From Pseudomonas kermanshahensis (lineage in GTDB: Bacteria > Pseudomonadota > Gammaproteobacteria > Pseudomonadales > Pseudomonadaceae), in the NCBI RefSeq assembly GCF_014269205.2, contig NZ_JABWRY020000001.1, forward strand, positions 2,666,001-2,730,000: 64,000 nt of DNA, read 5' to 3'. This document shows positions 14,716 through 24,402 of this stretch, one piece after another. The notes below the pieces were generated by a model. That model saw nothing but the letters and a program-made list of their open reading frames with translations, was not told the DNA's origin and did no database searches. The position numbers were made by a program, and so were the translations under genes. The stretch's first letter is position 1. Each line of letters starts with the position of its first letter.

Positions 14716-15507
14716 ATGACGTTCGAACACATCCTGTTTTCCATCGAGGACGGCGTTGCCCTCCTGTCGCTGAACCGCCCGGAGCAGCTGAACAGTTTCA
14801 ACACGCCCATGCACCTGGAAGTGCGCGAAGCCTTGAAGCAAGTACGCCAGAGCAAAGATGCACGGGTGTTGCTGTTGACTGGCGAAGGCCGCGGCTTCTG
14901 TGCAGGCCAGGACCTGTCTGATCGCAATGTCGCGCCAGGGGCCGACATGCCGGACCTGGGTGAGTCCATCGATAAGTTCTACAACCCACTGGTGCGCACC
15001 CTGCGCGATTTGCCGCTGCCGGTCATCTGCGCCGTCAACGGCGTGGCTGCGGGCGCCGGGGCCAATATTCCGCTGGCCTGTGACCTGGTACTGGCCGCCC
15101 GTTCGGCCAGCTTCATCCAGGCCTTCTGCAAGATCGGCCTGGTGCCGGATTCTGGCGGCACCTGGCTGCTGCCACGGCTAGTCGGCATGGCGCGGGCCAA
15201 GGCGTTGGCGATGCTGGGCGAACGCCTGACGGCCGAACAGGCCCAGCAATGGGGGTTGATCCATCGCGTGGTCGACGATGCCGCGTTGCGCGACGAGGCC
15301 CTCACCCTCGCCCGCCACCTCGCCACGCAGCCCACTTACGGCCTGGCCCTGATCAAACGCAGCCTGAATGCCAGTTTCGATAACGGGTTCGACCAGCAAC
15401 TGGAACTGGAGCGCGACCTGCAGCGCCTGGCTGGCCGCAGCGAGGACTACCGCGAAGGCGTAAGCGCTTTCATGAACAAGCGCACGCCTGCGTTCAAGGG
15501 GCGTTGA
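14716..15507 (+). CDS. paaG: PaaG, ring-1,2-epoxyphenylacetyl-CoA isomerase
   Basis: 263 aa, crotonase superfamily. It isomerises 1,2-epoxyphenylacetyl-CoA to the oxepin and also shifts the double bond of dehydroadipyl-CoA. Oxyanion-hole residues lie in GFCAGQDLSD (about 59-68) and GVAAGAGANIPLACDLV (about 108-124), with the PaaG-typical aspartate in IGLVPDSGGTWLLPRL (about 138-153). ATG is preceded by GCGAG. It ends two bases before paaH, implying coupled translation. Confidence 0.93.
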   Translation: MTFEHILFSIEDGVALLSLNRPEQLNSFNTPMHLEVREALKQVRQSKDARVLLLTGEGRGFCAGQDLSDRNVAPGADMPDLGESIDKFYNPLVRTLRDLPLPVICAVNGVAAGAGANIPLACDLVLAARSASFIQAFCKIGLVPDSGGTWLLPRLVGMARAKALAMLGERLTAEQAQQWGLIHRVVDDAALRDEALTLARHLATQPTYGLALIKRSLNASFDNGFDQQLELERDLQRLAGRSEDYREGVSAFMNKRTPAFKGR

Positions 15508-15509
15508 GC

Positions 15510-17027
15510 ATGAGCGCACTCGACCGCAACACCCAAGTGGCCGTGATCGGTGCAGGCGCCATGGGCGCAGGTATCGCCCAAGTGGCCGCGCAAGCCGGCC
15601 ACCCGGTCAAACTCTACGACAACCGCCCCGGCGCCGCCGCCCAGGCAGTGGCGGGCATTGATCGTCAGCTCGCCCGCTTGGTAGAAAAAGGCAAGTTGCC
15701 TGCGGGCGAGCGGGAAGCGATCGTCGCCCGCCTGTGCCCAGCCGACACCCTCGACACCCTGGCCGATGCCCGCCTGGTGATCGAAGCCATCGTTGAACAC
15801 CTGTCAGTTAAGCAAGCCTTGTTGCACGAGCTTGAAGCGCTGTGCGCAGACGACTGCATCCTGGCCAGCAACACCTCGTCACTCTCGATCACCAGCCTGG
15901 CCGCTGGCTTGAAGCGCCCACAGCAAGTGGTGGGCATGCATTTCTTCAACCCGGCACCGTTGATGGCCCTGGTCGAGGTCGTTTCGGGGTTGGCTACCGA
16001 CCCTGCCGTGGCCGCCTGCCTTTACGACACCGCCAAAGCCTGGGGCAAACAGCCGGTGCATGCCCGCTCAACGCCGGGCTTTATTGTCAACCGTGTAGCC
16101 CGGCCGTTCTACGCCGAGAGCCTGCGCCTGTTGCAGGAAGGTGCAGCCGATTGCGCCAGCCTGGATGCGCTATTGCGTGACGCCGGCGGCTTTCGCATGG
16201 GGGCCTTCGAGCTCACCGACCTGATCGGCCATGACGTCAACTATGCCGTCACCTGTTCGGTGTTCGAGGCGTTTTATGGCGATTTCCGCTTCCAGCCTTC
16301 GCTCGTGCAAAAGGAGTTGGTGGATGCCGGGCGCCTTGGCCGCAAAACCGGCCAAGGTTTCTATAGCTACGCCGAAGGCGCCGAGCGCCCGCAACCTACA
16401 GAGCTGCAAAGCACGGCGCAGGTTGCGTCCTGCGTTATCGAGGGGCACCTGGGCGTCATGCAGCCCTTGGTCGAGCGTTTGCGCGACAGCGGCATCGCCG
16501 TGACCGAGCGCGCCGGCAATGGCGTGATCCAGGTCGGCGATGCCACGTTGGCGCTTTCCGACGGCCGCCTGGCCACGCAGCGTGCCCGCGAAGAAGGCCT
16601 GCGCAACCTGGTACTGGTCGATCTGGCCCTGGACTACAGCACGGCTTCCCGCATTGCGATCAGTTGGTCTGCCGACACCACCCGTGAGGCCCGCGACCAG
16701 GCCGTGGGCTTGTTAACACGCGCCGGCTTGAAAGTGACCGCAGTCGCCGACCTGCCTGGCCTGGTCGTGCTGCGTACGGTGGCGATGCTGGCCAACGAAG
16801 CCGCCGATGCCGTGTTGCAAGGCGTTGGCTCGGCGGCCGATATCGACCTGGCCATGCGCGCCGGCGTGAACTACCCCTGCGGCCCCCTGGCCTGGGCCTC
16901 GCGCATCGGCATAAGCCAGACCTTGCGTGTACTCGACAACCTGCAGCGCAGCTACGGCGAAAGCCGCTATCGCCCTTCCCTGCTATTGCGCCGCTGCGAA
17001 GCCCAAGGAGGCAATCTGCATGACTGA
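15510..17027 (+). CDS. paaH: PaaH, 3-hydroxyadipyl-CoA dehydrogenase
   Basis: 505 aa from ATG 15510 (an earlier in-frame TTG overlaps paaG and is unlikely). Rossmann NAD site at IGAGAMGAGIAQ (about 11-22), 3HCDH N-terminal domain with SNTSSLSIT and FFNPAPLMALVEV (catalytic histidine in GMHFFNP), and two C-terminal 3HCDH domains (about 190-290 and 405-500). It oxidises (S)-3-hydroxyadipyl-CoA to 3-oxoadipyl-CoA. The length agrees with the fused PaaH/PaaC type of pseudomonads. Its stop overlaps paaI by 8 bases. Confidence 0.93.
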   Translation: MSALDRNTQVAVIGAGAMGAGIAQVAAQAGHPVKLYDNRPGAAAQAVAGIDRQLARLVEKGKLPAGEREAIVARLCPADTLDTLADARLVIEAIVEHLSVKQALLHELEALCADDCILASNTSSLSITSLAAGLKRPQQVVGMHFFNPAPLMALVEVVSGLATDPAVAACLYDTAKAWGKQPVHARSTPGFIVNRVARPFYAESLRLLQEGAADCASLDALLRDAGGFRMGAFELTDLIGHDVNYAVTCSVFEAFYGDFRFQPSLVQKELVDAGRLGRKTGQGFYSYAEGAERPQPTELQSTAQVASCVIEGHLGVMQPLVERLRDSGIAVTERAGNGVIQVGDATLALSDGRLATQRAREEGLRNLVLVDLALDYSTASRIAISWSADTTREARDQAVGLLTRAGLKVTAVADLPGLVVLRTVAMLANEAADAVLQGVGSAADIDLAMRAGVNYPCGPLAWASRIGISQTLRVLDNLQRSYGESRYRPSLLLRRCEAQGGNLHD

Positions 17028-17460
17028 AATCGAGCTGGCACAAGCGTGTGCCGATGCCATGTTTTCCCGCGATCACGCCACCCAAGGGCTCGGCATCAGC
17101 CTACTCGAAGCCGGCCCTGGCCAGGCGCGCCTGCGCATGCCGGTGCGCGCCGACATGATCCAGGGCCACGGCACCTGCCACGGTGGTTTCCTGTTCGCCC
17201 TGGCGGATTCAGCCTTCGCCTTCGCCTGCAACAGTTACGACCAGGCCACCGTGGCCCTGGGTTGCAGCATTGATTACCTGGCGCCGGCGCTGCGCGACGA
17301 CGTGCTGACCGCCACGGCCAGTGAAGTCAGCCGTAAAGGCCGTACCGGCCTGTATGACGTTCGCATCGAGAACCAGCGCGGTGAGCTGGTGGCGATGTTC
17401 CATGGCAAATCCTACAAAGTACGCGGCACGGTGCTCGCGCAGGAGACACAAGATGACTGA
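17020..17460 (+). CDS. paaI: PaaI, hydroxyphenylacetyl-CoA thioesterase
   Basis: 146 aa hotdog-fold thioesterase; ATG at 17020 inside the end of paaH, with AAGGAGG about 10 bases upstream. The core [20 protein letters not shown] (about 49-68) carries the family active-site asparagine/aspartate and histidine pattern. It frees CoA trapped as non-metabolisable ring-hydroxylated phenylacetyl-CoA derivatives. Overlaps the start of paaJ by 8 bases. Confidence 0.93.
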   Translation: MTEIELAQACADAMFSRDHATQGLGISLLEAGPGQARLRMPVRADMIQGHGTCHGGFLFALADSAFAFACNSYDQATVALGCSIDYLAPALRDDVLTATASEVSRKGRTGLYDVRIENQRGELVAMFHGKSYKVRGTVLAQETQDD

Positions 17461-18673
17461 ACACACCCTGGCCGATGCGCTGATCATCGACGCCGTGCGC
17501 ACGCCGATCGGCCGCTACGCCGGCGCCTTGAGCGGCGTGCGCCCCGACGACCTGGCCGCCATCCCGCTCAAGGCCCTGATCGCCCGCCACCCGGAGTTGG
17601 AGTGGGCGGCAGTGGACGACGTAATCCTCGGTTGCGCCAACCAGGCCGGTGAGGACAACCGCAACGTTGCCCGCATGGCCAGCCTGCTGGCGGGCCTGCC
17701 GATTGAGGTGCCGGGCACCACCCTCAACCGCTTGTGCGGCTCTGGCATGGATGCCATTGGCAACGCGGCCCGTGCCCTGCGCTGCGGTGAAGCCGGGCTG
17801 ATGCTGGCCGGCGGCGTGGAGTCGATGTCGCGCGCGCCGTTCGTCATGGGCAAATCGGAGCAAGCCTTTGGCCGCGCCGCCGAACTGTTCGACACCACCA
17901 TCGGCTGGCGCTTCGTCAACCCGTTGATGAAGGCCGAACATGGCACCGACTCGATGCCTGAGACGGCTGAGAACGTCGCTGCTCGTTTCGGTATCTCCCG
18001 TGAAGACCAGGACGCCTTCGCCCTGCGCAGCCAGCACAAGGCTGCCGCCGCCCAGGCCCGAGGCCGCCTGGCACAGGAAATCGTGCCGGTCGAGATCCCC
18101 CAGCGCAAAGGCCCGGCCAAGCGCGTCGAGCACGACGAACACCCGCGTGGCGACACCACGCTGGAGCAGTTGGCCAAGCTCGGCACGCCGTTTCGTGAGG
18201 GTGGCAGTGTCACCGCTGGCAATGCCTCTGGTGTCAACGACGGTGCCTGTGCACTGCTGCTGGCCAGCACCGCAGCGGCCCGGCGCCATGGCCTTAAAGC
18301 CCGCGGGCGCATTGTCGGCATGGCTGTGGCCGGGGTCGAGCCGCGCATCATGGGCATCGGCCCGGTGCCGGCTACCCGCAAGGTGCTCGAACTCACCGGG
18401 CTGTCGCTGGCCGACATGGATGTCATCGAGCTAAACGAGGCCTTCGCTGCCCAAGGCCTGGCGGTATTGCGCGAGCTTGGCCTGGCCGACGACGACAAGC
18501 GGGTCAACCCGAACGGCGGCGCCATTGCCCTGGGGCATCCGTTGGGCATGAGTGGCGCGCGCCTGGTCACCACCGCACTGCACGAACTGGAAGAAACTGC
18601 CGGACGCTACGCCCTGTGCACCATGTGCATCGGCGTTGGCCAAGGCATCGCCATGGTCATCGAGCGCCTCTGA
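17453..18673 (+). CDS. paaJ: PaaJ, 3-oxoadipyl-CoA/3-oxo-5,6-dehydrosuberyl-CoA thiolase
   Basis: 406 aa thiolase, ATG at 17453 preceded by AGGAG. Acyl-accepting cysteine in [12 protein letters not shown] (about 89-100), active-site histidine in [14 protein letters not shown] (about 349-362) and second cysteine in [10 protein letters not shown] (about 389-398). It cleaves 3-oxo-5,6-dehydrosuberyl-CoA and 3-oxoadipyl-CoA to acetyl-CoA plus shorter thioesters, finally succinyl-CoA. It resembles PcaF of the beta-ketoadipate route; the position between paaI and paaK decides the name. Confidence 0.93.
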   Translation: MTEHTLADALIIDAVRTPIGRYAGALSGVRPDDLAAIPLKALIARHPELEWAAVDDVILGCANQAGEDNRNVARMASLLAGLPIEVPGTTLNRLCGSGMDAIGNAARALRCGEAGLMLAGGVESMSRAPFVMGKSEQAFGRAAELFDTTIGWRFVNPLMKAEHGTDSMPETAENVAARFGISREDQDAFALRSQHKAAAAQARGRLAQEIVPVEIPQRKGPAKRVEHDEHPRGDTTLEQLAKLGTPFREGGSVTAGNASGVNDGACALLLASTAAARRHGLKARGRIVGMAVAGVEPRIMGIGPVPATRKVLELTGLSLADMDVIELNEAFAAQGLAVLRELGLADDDKRVNPNGGAIALGHPLGMSGARLVTTALHELEETAGRYALCTMCIGVGQGIAMVIERL

Positions 18674-18784
18674 CCAACGGCTTGTGACCGAACGCAACGC
18701 AGCCGGTTATGCTGCGCCCATGACACTCACCGCCCGGCTGCGAACCCGCGCCGGTCGGCGTACAAGAACAATTCGAGTGAAGCC

Positions 18785-20104
18785 ATGAACATGTACCATG
18801 ATGCCGATCGTGCCCTGCTTGACCCTATGGAAACCGCCAGCGTCGACGCCCTGCGCCAGCACCAGCTGGAGCGCCTGCGCTGGAGCCTGAAACACGCCTA
18901 CAACAACGTGCCGCTGTACCGCAAACGCTTCGACGAATGCGGCGCGCACCCCGATGACCTCAAGTCGCTCGACGACCTGGCCAAGTTCCCCTTCACCGGC
19001 AAGAACGACCTGCGCGACAACTACCCGTACGGCATGTTTGCCGTGCCCCAGGAAGAGGTCGTGCGCCTGCATGCCTCCAGCGGCACAACGGGCAAGCCGA
19101 CCGTGGTCGGTTATACCCAGAACGACATCGACACCTGGGCCAATGTGGTGGCCCGCTCGATCCGCGCCGGCGGCGGGCGCAAAGGCGACAAAGTGCACGT
19201 TTCGTACGGTTATGGCCTGTTTACCGGCGGGCTCGGCGCGCATTACGGTGCCGAACGGCTAGGGTGCACGGTCATCCCCATGTCGGGTGGCCAGACCGAG
19301 AAGCAGGTGCAACTGATCCGCGACTTCCAGCCCGACATCATCATGGTCACGCCCTCTTACATGCTCAACCTGGCCGACGAGATCGAGCGCCAGGGCATCG
19401 ACCCGCACGACCTCAAGCTGCGCCTGGGCATCTTCGGTGCCGAGCCCTGGACCGACGAACTGCGGCGCTCCATCGAGCAGCGCCTGGGTATCCAGGCCCT
19501 CGACATCTATGGCCTGTCGGAAATCATGGGGCCCGGGGTGGCGATGGAGTGCATCGAAACCAAAGACGGCCCGACCATCTGGGAAGACCACTTCTACCCC
19601 GAAATCATCGACCCGGTTACCGGCGAGGTACTGCCGGACGGGCAATTGGGCGAGCTGGTATTTACCTCGCTGAGCAAGGAGGCGCTGCCGATGGTGCGCT
19701 ACCGTACCCGCGACCTGACCCGCCTGCTGCCAGGCACCGCGCGGCCGATGCGGCGGATCGGCAAGATCACCGGGCGCAGTGACGACATGCTGATCATTCG
19801 TGGGGTCAACGTGTTCCCGACCCAGATTGAGGAGCAGGTGCTAAAAATAAAACAGCTTTCAGAGATGTATGAGATTCATTTGTATCGTAATGGCAACCTG
19901 GACAGTGTCGAGGTGCACGTGGAGCTGCGTGGCGAATGCCAGGCGATGGACGAGGGCCAGCGCAAGCTGCTGATCGGTGAACTGACCAAGCAGATCAAGA
20001 CCTACATCGGTATCAGCACCCAGGTGCGACTGCAGCCCTGCGGCACGCTCAAGCGTTCTGAAGGCAAGGCGTGCCACGTGTTCGACAAACGGTTGGCCAG
20101 CTGA
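18785..20104 (+). CDS. paaK: PaaK, phenylacetate-CoA ligase
   Basis: 439 aa AMP-forming ligase that activates phenylacetate with ATP and CoA, the entry step of the pathway. P-loop-like SSGTTGKPTVVGYT at about 96-109, the YGLSEIMGPGVAMEC segment (about 240-254) and the hinge RSDDMLIIRGVNVFPTQIEE (about 333-352) are all clear. A 111-base gap after paaJ may hold a separate promoter. An intrinsic terminator follows. Confidence 0.96.
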   Translation: MNMYHDADRALLDPMETASVDALRQHQLERLRWSLKHAYNNVPLYRKRFDECGAHPDDLKSLDDLAKFPFTGKNDLRDNYPYGMFAVPQEEVVRLHASSGTTGKPTVVGYTQNDIDTWANVVARSIRAGGGRKGDKVHVSYGYGLFTGGLGAHYGAERLGCTVIPMSGGQTEKQVQLIRDFQPDIIMVTPSYMLNLADEIERQGIDPHDLKLRLGIFGAEPWTDELRRSIEQRLGIQALDIYGLSEIMGPGVAMECIETKDGPTIWEDHFYPEIIDPVTGEVLPDGQLGELVFTSLSKEALPMVRYRTRDLTRLLPGTARPMRRIGKITGRSDDMLIIRGVNVFPTQIEEQVLKIKQLSEMYEIHLYRNGNLDSVEVHVELRGECQAMDEGQRKLLIGELTKQIKTYIGISTQVRLQPCGTLKRSEGKACHVFDKRLAS

Positions 20105-20125
20105 CTTATCAGCTGCCTTTTTACG

Positions 20126-20154
20126 GCCCCGGCTCAGTCCGGGGCTTTTTTTTG
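20126..20154 (+). terminator. Intrinsic terminator after paaK
   Basis: GCCCCGG and CCGGGGC pair around CTCAGT, followed by nine T residues: a textbook Rho-independent terminator ending the paaFGHIJK transcript. Confidence 0.9.
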
Positions 20155-20160
20155 CCTGCC

Positions 20161-20230
20161 CTTTCGCAGCGCAAGGATGCTCCTACAGGTGGTGAGCGCC
20201 CTTGTAGTAGCAGCCTTGTGCTGCGAAAGG
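20161..20230. repeat. REP-like inverted repeat (degenerate)
   Basis: CTTTCGCAGCGCAAGG at the left pairs with CCTTGTGCTGCGAAAG at the right, with inner arms CTCCTACAGG and CCTTGTAGTAGC. Same architecture as the Pseudomonas REP pairs at 34725 and 38742 but more diverged. It lies between the paaK terminator and the paaA promoter. Confidence 0.7.
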
Positions 20231-20238
20231 TCCGCAAA

Positions 20239-20297
20239 GCGATACACAAATCTTATTCGATACATATAAAACTGTTTGACGTTATGTTTTGTATCGC
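20239..20297. promoter_or_regulatory. paaA promoter with candidate PaaX operators
   Basis: GCGATACA (20239-20246) and TCGATACA (20257-20264) face TGTATCGC (20290-20297), so the octamer seen at paaY/paaF occurs here as an inverted pair flanking a TTGAC-like -35 (TGTTTGACG) and AT-rich DNA. This is the expected place for PaaX repression of the paaABCDE operon. Confidence 0.5.
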
Positions 20298-20332
20298 TTA
20301 CAAATGACTCATGCCTTAGCAGGAGTCGGAAC

Positions 20333-21322
20333 ATGTACGCACAGCTAGTCGAAACCGGCGTCAAACGCGTCAAGTCCCTGGACGAAATGTCGCCCGAAGA
20401 GCGCGACTTCCAGGAAAAGATCGACGCCGAGATCAAGATCGAAGCCAAAAACTGGATGCCCGAGGCCTACCGCCAAACGCTGATCCGGCAGATCTCCCAG
20501 CACGCCCACTCGGAAATCGTCGGCATGCTGCCCGAAGGCAACTGGGTCACCCGCGCCCCAAGCCTGAAACGCAAGCTGCAACTGATGGCCAAGATTCAGG
20601 ACGAAGCCGGCCACGGCCTGTACCTGTACAGCGCCATGGAAACCCTCGGCGCCGACCGCGACGAAGAGATCGCCAAGCTGCACAGCGGCAAGGCCAAGTA
20701 CTCGAGCATCTTCAACTACCCGACCCTGAGCTGGGCCGACATGGGCGCCGTAGGCTGGCTGGTCGATGGCGCTGCGATCGTCAACCAGGTGGTGCTGCAG
20801 CGCACCTCCTACGGCCCCTACTCCCGCGCCATGATCCGCATCTGCAAGGAAGAGAGCTTCCACCAGCGCCAGGGTTACGAGCTGCTGCTGACCATGATGC
20901 GCCACGGCACTCAGGCTCAGAAGGACATGGTCCAGGACGCCATCAACCGCCTGTGGTGGCCGTCGTTGATGATGTTTGGCCCCAGTGACGAGCACTCCCC
21001 CAACAGCGCTCAGTCGATGGCCTGGAAGATCAAGCGCCAGACCAACGATGAGCTGCGCCAGCGCTTCATCGACCAGACCGTGCCACAGCTCGAACTGCTC
21101 GGCTGCACCGCGCCAGACCCGCACCTGAAGTGGAACGAAGCCCGCGGCCACTACGATTTCGGCGACATCCAGTGGGACGAGTTCTACGAAGTCATCAAGG
21201 GCAACGGCCCCTGCAACCTGGAACGTGTCGCCACCCGGCGCAAGGCCATCGAGGACGGCGCCTGGGTACGCGAGGCCGCCGTGGCCTATGCGCGCAAGCA
21301 ACAGAACAAGAACGCCGCCTGA
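20333..21322 (+). CDS. paaA: PaaA, catalytic subunit of phenylacetyl-CoA 1,2-epoxidase
   Basis: 329 aa, ATG at 20333 with AGGAG 8 bases upstream. Ferritin-like di-iron protein: iron ligands in [13 protein letters not shown] (about 89-101) and [12 protein letters not shown] (about 176-187). With PaaC it forms the scaffold and, fed electrons by PaaE, epoxidises the ring of phenylacetyl-CoA. First gene of the paaABCDE operon. Confidence 0.96.
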   Translation: MYAQLVETGVKRVKSLDEMSPEERDFQEKIDAEIKIEAKNWMPEAYRQTLIRQISQHAHSEIVGMLPEGNWVTRAPSLKRKLQLMAKIQDEAGHGLYLYSAMETLGADRDEEIAKLHSGKAKYSSIFNYPTLSWADMGAVGWLVDGAAIVNQVVLQRTSYGPYSRAMIRICKEESFHQRQGYELLLTMMRHGTQAQKDMVQDAINRLWWPSLMMFGPSDEHSPNSAQSMAWKIKRQTNDELRQRFIDQTVPQLELLGCTAPDPHLKWNEARGHYDFGDIQWDEFYEVIKGNGPCNLERVATRRKAIEDGAWVREAAVAYARKQQNKNAA

Positions 21323-21347
21323 GCGGCGATTGATGCGGAGATCGAAA

Positions 21348-21629
21348 ATGTCTGTCTGGACCCTCTACGAAGTGTTCGTGCGCAGCAAGCACGGCCTGAA
21401 CCACAAGCATGTCGGCAGCGTGCATGCCGCCGACGCCGCCATGGCCATCGAGAATGCCCGTGAGCTGTACACCCGCCGCAGCGAAGGCGTGAGCCTGTGG
21501 GTGGTGCCATCGGCGCTGATTACCGCCTCCTCCCCTGACGAGAAAGACCCGCTGTTCGCCCCCTCGGACGACAAGGTCTACCGCCATGCCAGCTTTTACG
21601 AGCTGCCCGACGAAGTCGGACACATGTGA
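21348..21629 (+). CDS. paaB: PaaB, epoxidase complex subunit
   Basis: 93 aa, ATG at 21348 with GCGGAG upstream, 25 bases after paaA. The family signature VFVRSKHGLNHKHVGSVHAAD (about 9-28, shortened here) and the C-terminal DDKVYRHASFY are present. PaaB bridges PaaAC units and is needed for activity. Length is typical. Confidence 0.95.
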   Translation: MSVWTLYEVFVRSKHGLNHKHVGSVHAADAAMAIENARELYTRRSEGVSLWVVPSALITASSPDEKDPLFAPSDDKVYRHASFYELPDEVGHM

Positions 21630-21637
21630 GGTTGGTC

Positions 21638-22396
21638 ATGCATAAAGAAGCGCTTATCCCCTATTTGCTGCTCCTGGGCGACAGTGCCCTGGTGCAGGGC
21701 CAGCGGCTCTGTGAATGGTGCGGCCACGCACCGGCCATCGAGGAAGAACTGGCCTTGATGAACGTCGGCCTCGACCTGGTCGGCCAAGCCCGCAACTGGC
21801 TGGACTACGCCGCCGAATTGCTCGACGACGGCCGTGACGCCGATGCCCTTGCCTACCGCCGTGACGAACGCGCCTACCGCAACCTGCTGCTGGTCGAACA
21901 ACCCAATGGTGACTTCGCCGTGACCATGACCAAGCAGTTTTTATACGACGCCTGGCACTTCGCGGTACTGCAGGGCCTGGCTGCGTCCCGTGATGAGCGT
22001 ATCGCCGGCATTGCTGCCAAGGCACTCAAGGAAGTCACCTACCACCTGCGTCGTTCCGGTGAGTGGGTGCAACGCCTGGGCGGCGGCACCGACGAAAGCC
22101 GTCGGCGCATGCTAGACGCCATCCCAGCGCTGTGGCGCTTCACCGTTGAACTGACCGCGGGTAGCGACAGCGAAGTTCAGCTGGCCGAAGCCGGAATCGC
22201 TGCTGACCCGGCCGCCGTCGGCGCGGCCTGGCTCAAGCAGGTAAGCGCGATTTTCGACTCGGTCGAGCTGCCGCTGCCCAAAGCCGCCAGCTATTTCTAC
22301 CTGGACGGTCGCAAAGGCCTGCACACCGAGCACCTGGGGCTGTTGCTGGCCGAAATGCAGTTCCTGCCACGGGCCTACCCCGATGCGACCTGGTGA
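21638..22396 (+). CDS. paaC: PaaC, structural subunit of phenylacetyl-CoA epoxidase
   Basis: 252 aa from ATG 21638 (GAGG 7-10 bases upstream; an in-frame GTG at 21626 overlaps paaB). Ferritin-like fold without full metal site: EEELALMNVGLDLVGQARNW (about 35-54) and KEVTYHLRRSGEWVQRLG (about 132-149). Forms the heterodimer core with PaaA. Overlaps paaD by 14 bases. Confidence 0.95.
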   Translation: MHKEALIPYLLLLGDSALVQGQRLCEWCGHAPAIEEELALMNVGLDLVGQARNWLDYAAELLDDGRDADALAYRRDERAYRNLLLVEQPNGDFAVTMTKQFLYDAWHFAVLQGLAASRDERIAGIAAKALKEVTYHLRRSGEWVQRLGGGTDESRRRMLDAIPALWRFTVELTAGSDSEVQLAEAGIAADPAAVGAAWLKQVSAIFDSVELPLPKAASYFYLDGRKGLHTEHLGLLLAEMQFLPRAYPDATW

Positions 22397-22916
22397 GCTG
22401 ATCGCCAGCGACCTCGGCGCCCGTGCCGCCCGAGGCGACGACCTGGCCCGGGCCTGGGCGGTGCTGGAGCAGGTCATGGACCCGGAAGTGCCGGTGGTGA
22501 GCGTGGTTGACCTGGGCATTGTCCGCGACCTGGACTGGCGCGCCGGCCACCTGCACCTGGTCGTCACGCCAACCTATTCCGGTTGCCCGGCGACCGAGGT
22601 GATCGAGGCCGATATCCGTGACGCGCTGCAACAGGCCGGTTTTGCTGCCCCCGCACTGGAGCGGCGCTTGACCCCGGCCTGGAGCACCGACTGGATCAGC
22701 GACCTGGGCCGCCAACGCTTGCGCGCCTATGGCATAGCGCCGCCCGAAGGCAGCACCAGCAAGCGCAGCCTGCTCGGTGAGGCGCCCCAAGTGTGCTGCC
22801 CGCAGTGTGGCAGCGCGCATACCGAACTGCTCAGCCAGTTCGGCTCCACGGCTTGCAAGGCGCTGTACCGCTGCCGCGAGTGCCTGGAGCCATTCGACTA
22901 TTTCAAATGCATTTGA
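22383..22916 (+). CDS. paaD: PaaD, iron-sulfur/metal maturation factor of the epoxidase
   Basis: 177 aa. MIP18/DUF59 domain at about 25-105 (VMDPEVPVVSVVDLGIVRDL, PTYSGCPATEVI) and a C-terminal cysteine-rich segment CCPQCGS...CRECLEPF (about 138-172) that should bind zinc. It is thought to mature the Fe sites of the Paa monooxygenase. Starts inside paaC, implying coupled translation. Confidence 0.95.
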   Translation: MRPGELIASDLGARAARGDDLARAWAVLEQVMDPEVPVVSVVDLGIVRDLDWRAGHLHLVVTPTYSGCPATEVIEADIRDALQQAGFAAPALERRLTPAWSTDWISDLGRQRLRAYGIAPPEGSTSKRSLLGEAPQVCCPQCGSAHTELLSQFGSTACKALYRCRECLEPFDYFKCI

Positions 22917-22931
22917 GCCGTGGAGAACACC

Positions 22932-24008
22932 ATGAGCCAGTTTCACAGCCTGACCATCAAGCAAGTACGCAACGAGACCCGCGACGCCGTGTCCATCGTC
23001 TTTGACGTACCCGAGCACCTGCAGACGCAATTCCGCTTCACCCAGGGCCAGTACCTCGTCATGCGTACCCAGCTGGATGACGAAGAAGTGCGTCGTTCCT
23101 ATTCGATCTGCAGCGCCGTGCAGGACGGCGAGCTGCGTGTGGCTGTCAAGCGCGTGCCAGGCGGGCGTTTTTCGGCCTTTGCCAATGAAGTGCTCAAGGC
23201 TGGCCAGCAACTGGAGGTGATGCCGCCGTCGGGCAGCTTCTTCGTGCCGCTCGACCCCGCCCGCGAAGGCCACTACCTGGGCGTTGCCGCCGGCAGCGGC
23301 ATTACGCCGATCCTGTCGATCATCGCCACCACCCTGGCAACAGAACCGCACAGCCGTTTCACCCTGCTCTACGGCAACCGCTCAAGCTCCGGTGCGCTGT
23401 TCCGCGACAAGCTCGAAGACCTGAAAAACCGTTATCTGGACCGCCTGAACCTGATTTTCGTGTTCAGCCGCGAACAGCAGGACGTCGACCTGTACAACGG
23501 CCGGATCGATGCCGACAAATGCGGCCAGCTGTTCTCCCGTTGGCTGGACGTCGCCACGCTGGACGCTGCGTTCATTTGCGGCCCTCAGGCCATGACTGAA
23601 ACCGTGCGTGACAGCCTGCAGGCCAACGGCATGGCCAAGGACAGGATCCACTTCGAACTGTTCGCCGCCGCGGGCAGCGAAGCGCGCCGCGAAGCCCGTG
23701 AAGCTGCGCGCCAGATGGATTCGGCGCTCAGCCATATCACCGTGATCAGCGATGGCCGGGCGCTGAGCTTCGACCTGCCGCGCAACAGCCAGAACGTGCT
23801 GGACGCCGGCAACGCCATCGGCGCCGAACTGCCGTACTCGTGCAAGGCCGGCGTGTGCTCGACCTGCAAGTGCCGGGTGATCGAAGGCGAGGTCGAGATG
23901 GACAGCAACCATGCGCTGGAAGACTACGAAGTGGCGGCGGGGTATGTGCTGTCGTGCCAGACCTACCCGGTGAGCGACAAAGTGGTGCTCGACTTCGACC
24001 AGCTCTGA
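22932..24008 (+). CDS. paaE: PaaE, epoxidase reductase
   Basis: 358 aa from ATG 22932 with GGAG 7-10 bases upstream (the GTG at 22920 is in frame but poorer). FAD domain with RRSYSIC (about 54-60), NAD domain with GVAAGSGITPILSI (about 117-130), and a plant-type 2Fe-2S domain with CKAGVCSTCKCRV (about 305-317) and the fourth cysteine in VLSCQTYP (about 342-349). It transfers electrons from NADPH to PaaA. Confidence 0.96.
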   Translation: MSQFHSLTIKQVRNETRDAVSIVFDVPEHLQTQFRFTQGQYLVMRTQLDDEEVRRSYSICSAVQDGELRVAVKRVPGGRFSAFANEVLKAGQQLEVMPPSGSFFVPLDPAREGHYLGVAAGSGITPILSIIATTLATEPHSRFTLLYGNRSSSGALFRDKLEDLKNRYLDRLNLIFVFSREQQDVDLYNGRIDADKCGQLFSRWLDVATLDAAFICGPQAMTETVRDSLQANGMAKDRIHFELFAAAGSEARREAREAARQMDSALSHITVISDGRALSFDLPRNSQNVLDAGNAIGAELPYSCKAGVCSTCKCRVIEGEVEMDSNHALEDYEVAAGYVLSCQTYPVSDKVVLDFDQL

Positions 24009-24093
24009 TACCTGGCCCGCGTAGAGGCCCTAAGCACCACCGCAACACCTGTGTGACCTCAAAAACAACTACAACACCAAGAGATCGCTTGCC

Positions 24094-24402
24094 ATGACCC
24101 CCGAACGCATAGAAAGCATCGCCAACCACCCCGACTTCCAGCACCTGGTCCGGCGCAAACGTCGCCTCAACGGCACCCTGACCCTGGCCATGCTGGTGAT
24201 CTACTACGGCTTCGTCCTGTTGGTGGCGTTCTCCCCCAGCACCCTCGGCCAATCGCTCAGCGGTGGCGTGACCACCGTTGGCATGCTGGTGGGCGTGCTC
24301 ATGGTGCTGCTGTCGTTCGCCCTCACCGGCATCTACGTGCACCGCGCCAACAACGTGCTCGACCCGCTGAACGACAAGGTCAAGCAGGAGTGCGCGCAAT
24401 GA
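24094..24402 (+). CDS. DUF485 membrane protein, partner of PaaL symporter
   Basis: 102 aa with two membrane segments (about 28-48 and 62-84) and an N-terminal [12 protein letters not shown] as in DUF485 (YjcH-like) proteins. These small proteins precede ActP-type sodium:solute symporters; here the stop overlaps the symporter ATG (ATGA), so both are made together. Separated from paaE by 85 bases. Its exact role is unknown; stabilising the carrier is the usual proposal. Confidence 0.88.
   Translation: MTPERIESIANHPDFQHLVRRKRRLNGTLTLAMLVIYYGFVLLVAFSPSTLGQSLSGGVTTVGMLVGVLMVLLSFALTGIYVHRANNVLDPLNDKVKQECAQ

Noticed and set aside
17321..17452. Longer start for paaJ at GTG 17321
   Set aside because: It would overlap paaI by over 130 bases and adds a segment unrelated to thiolases; the ATG at 17453 has AGGAG and fits family length.
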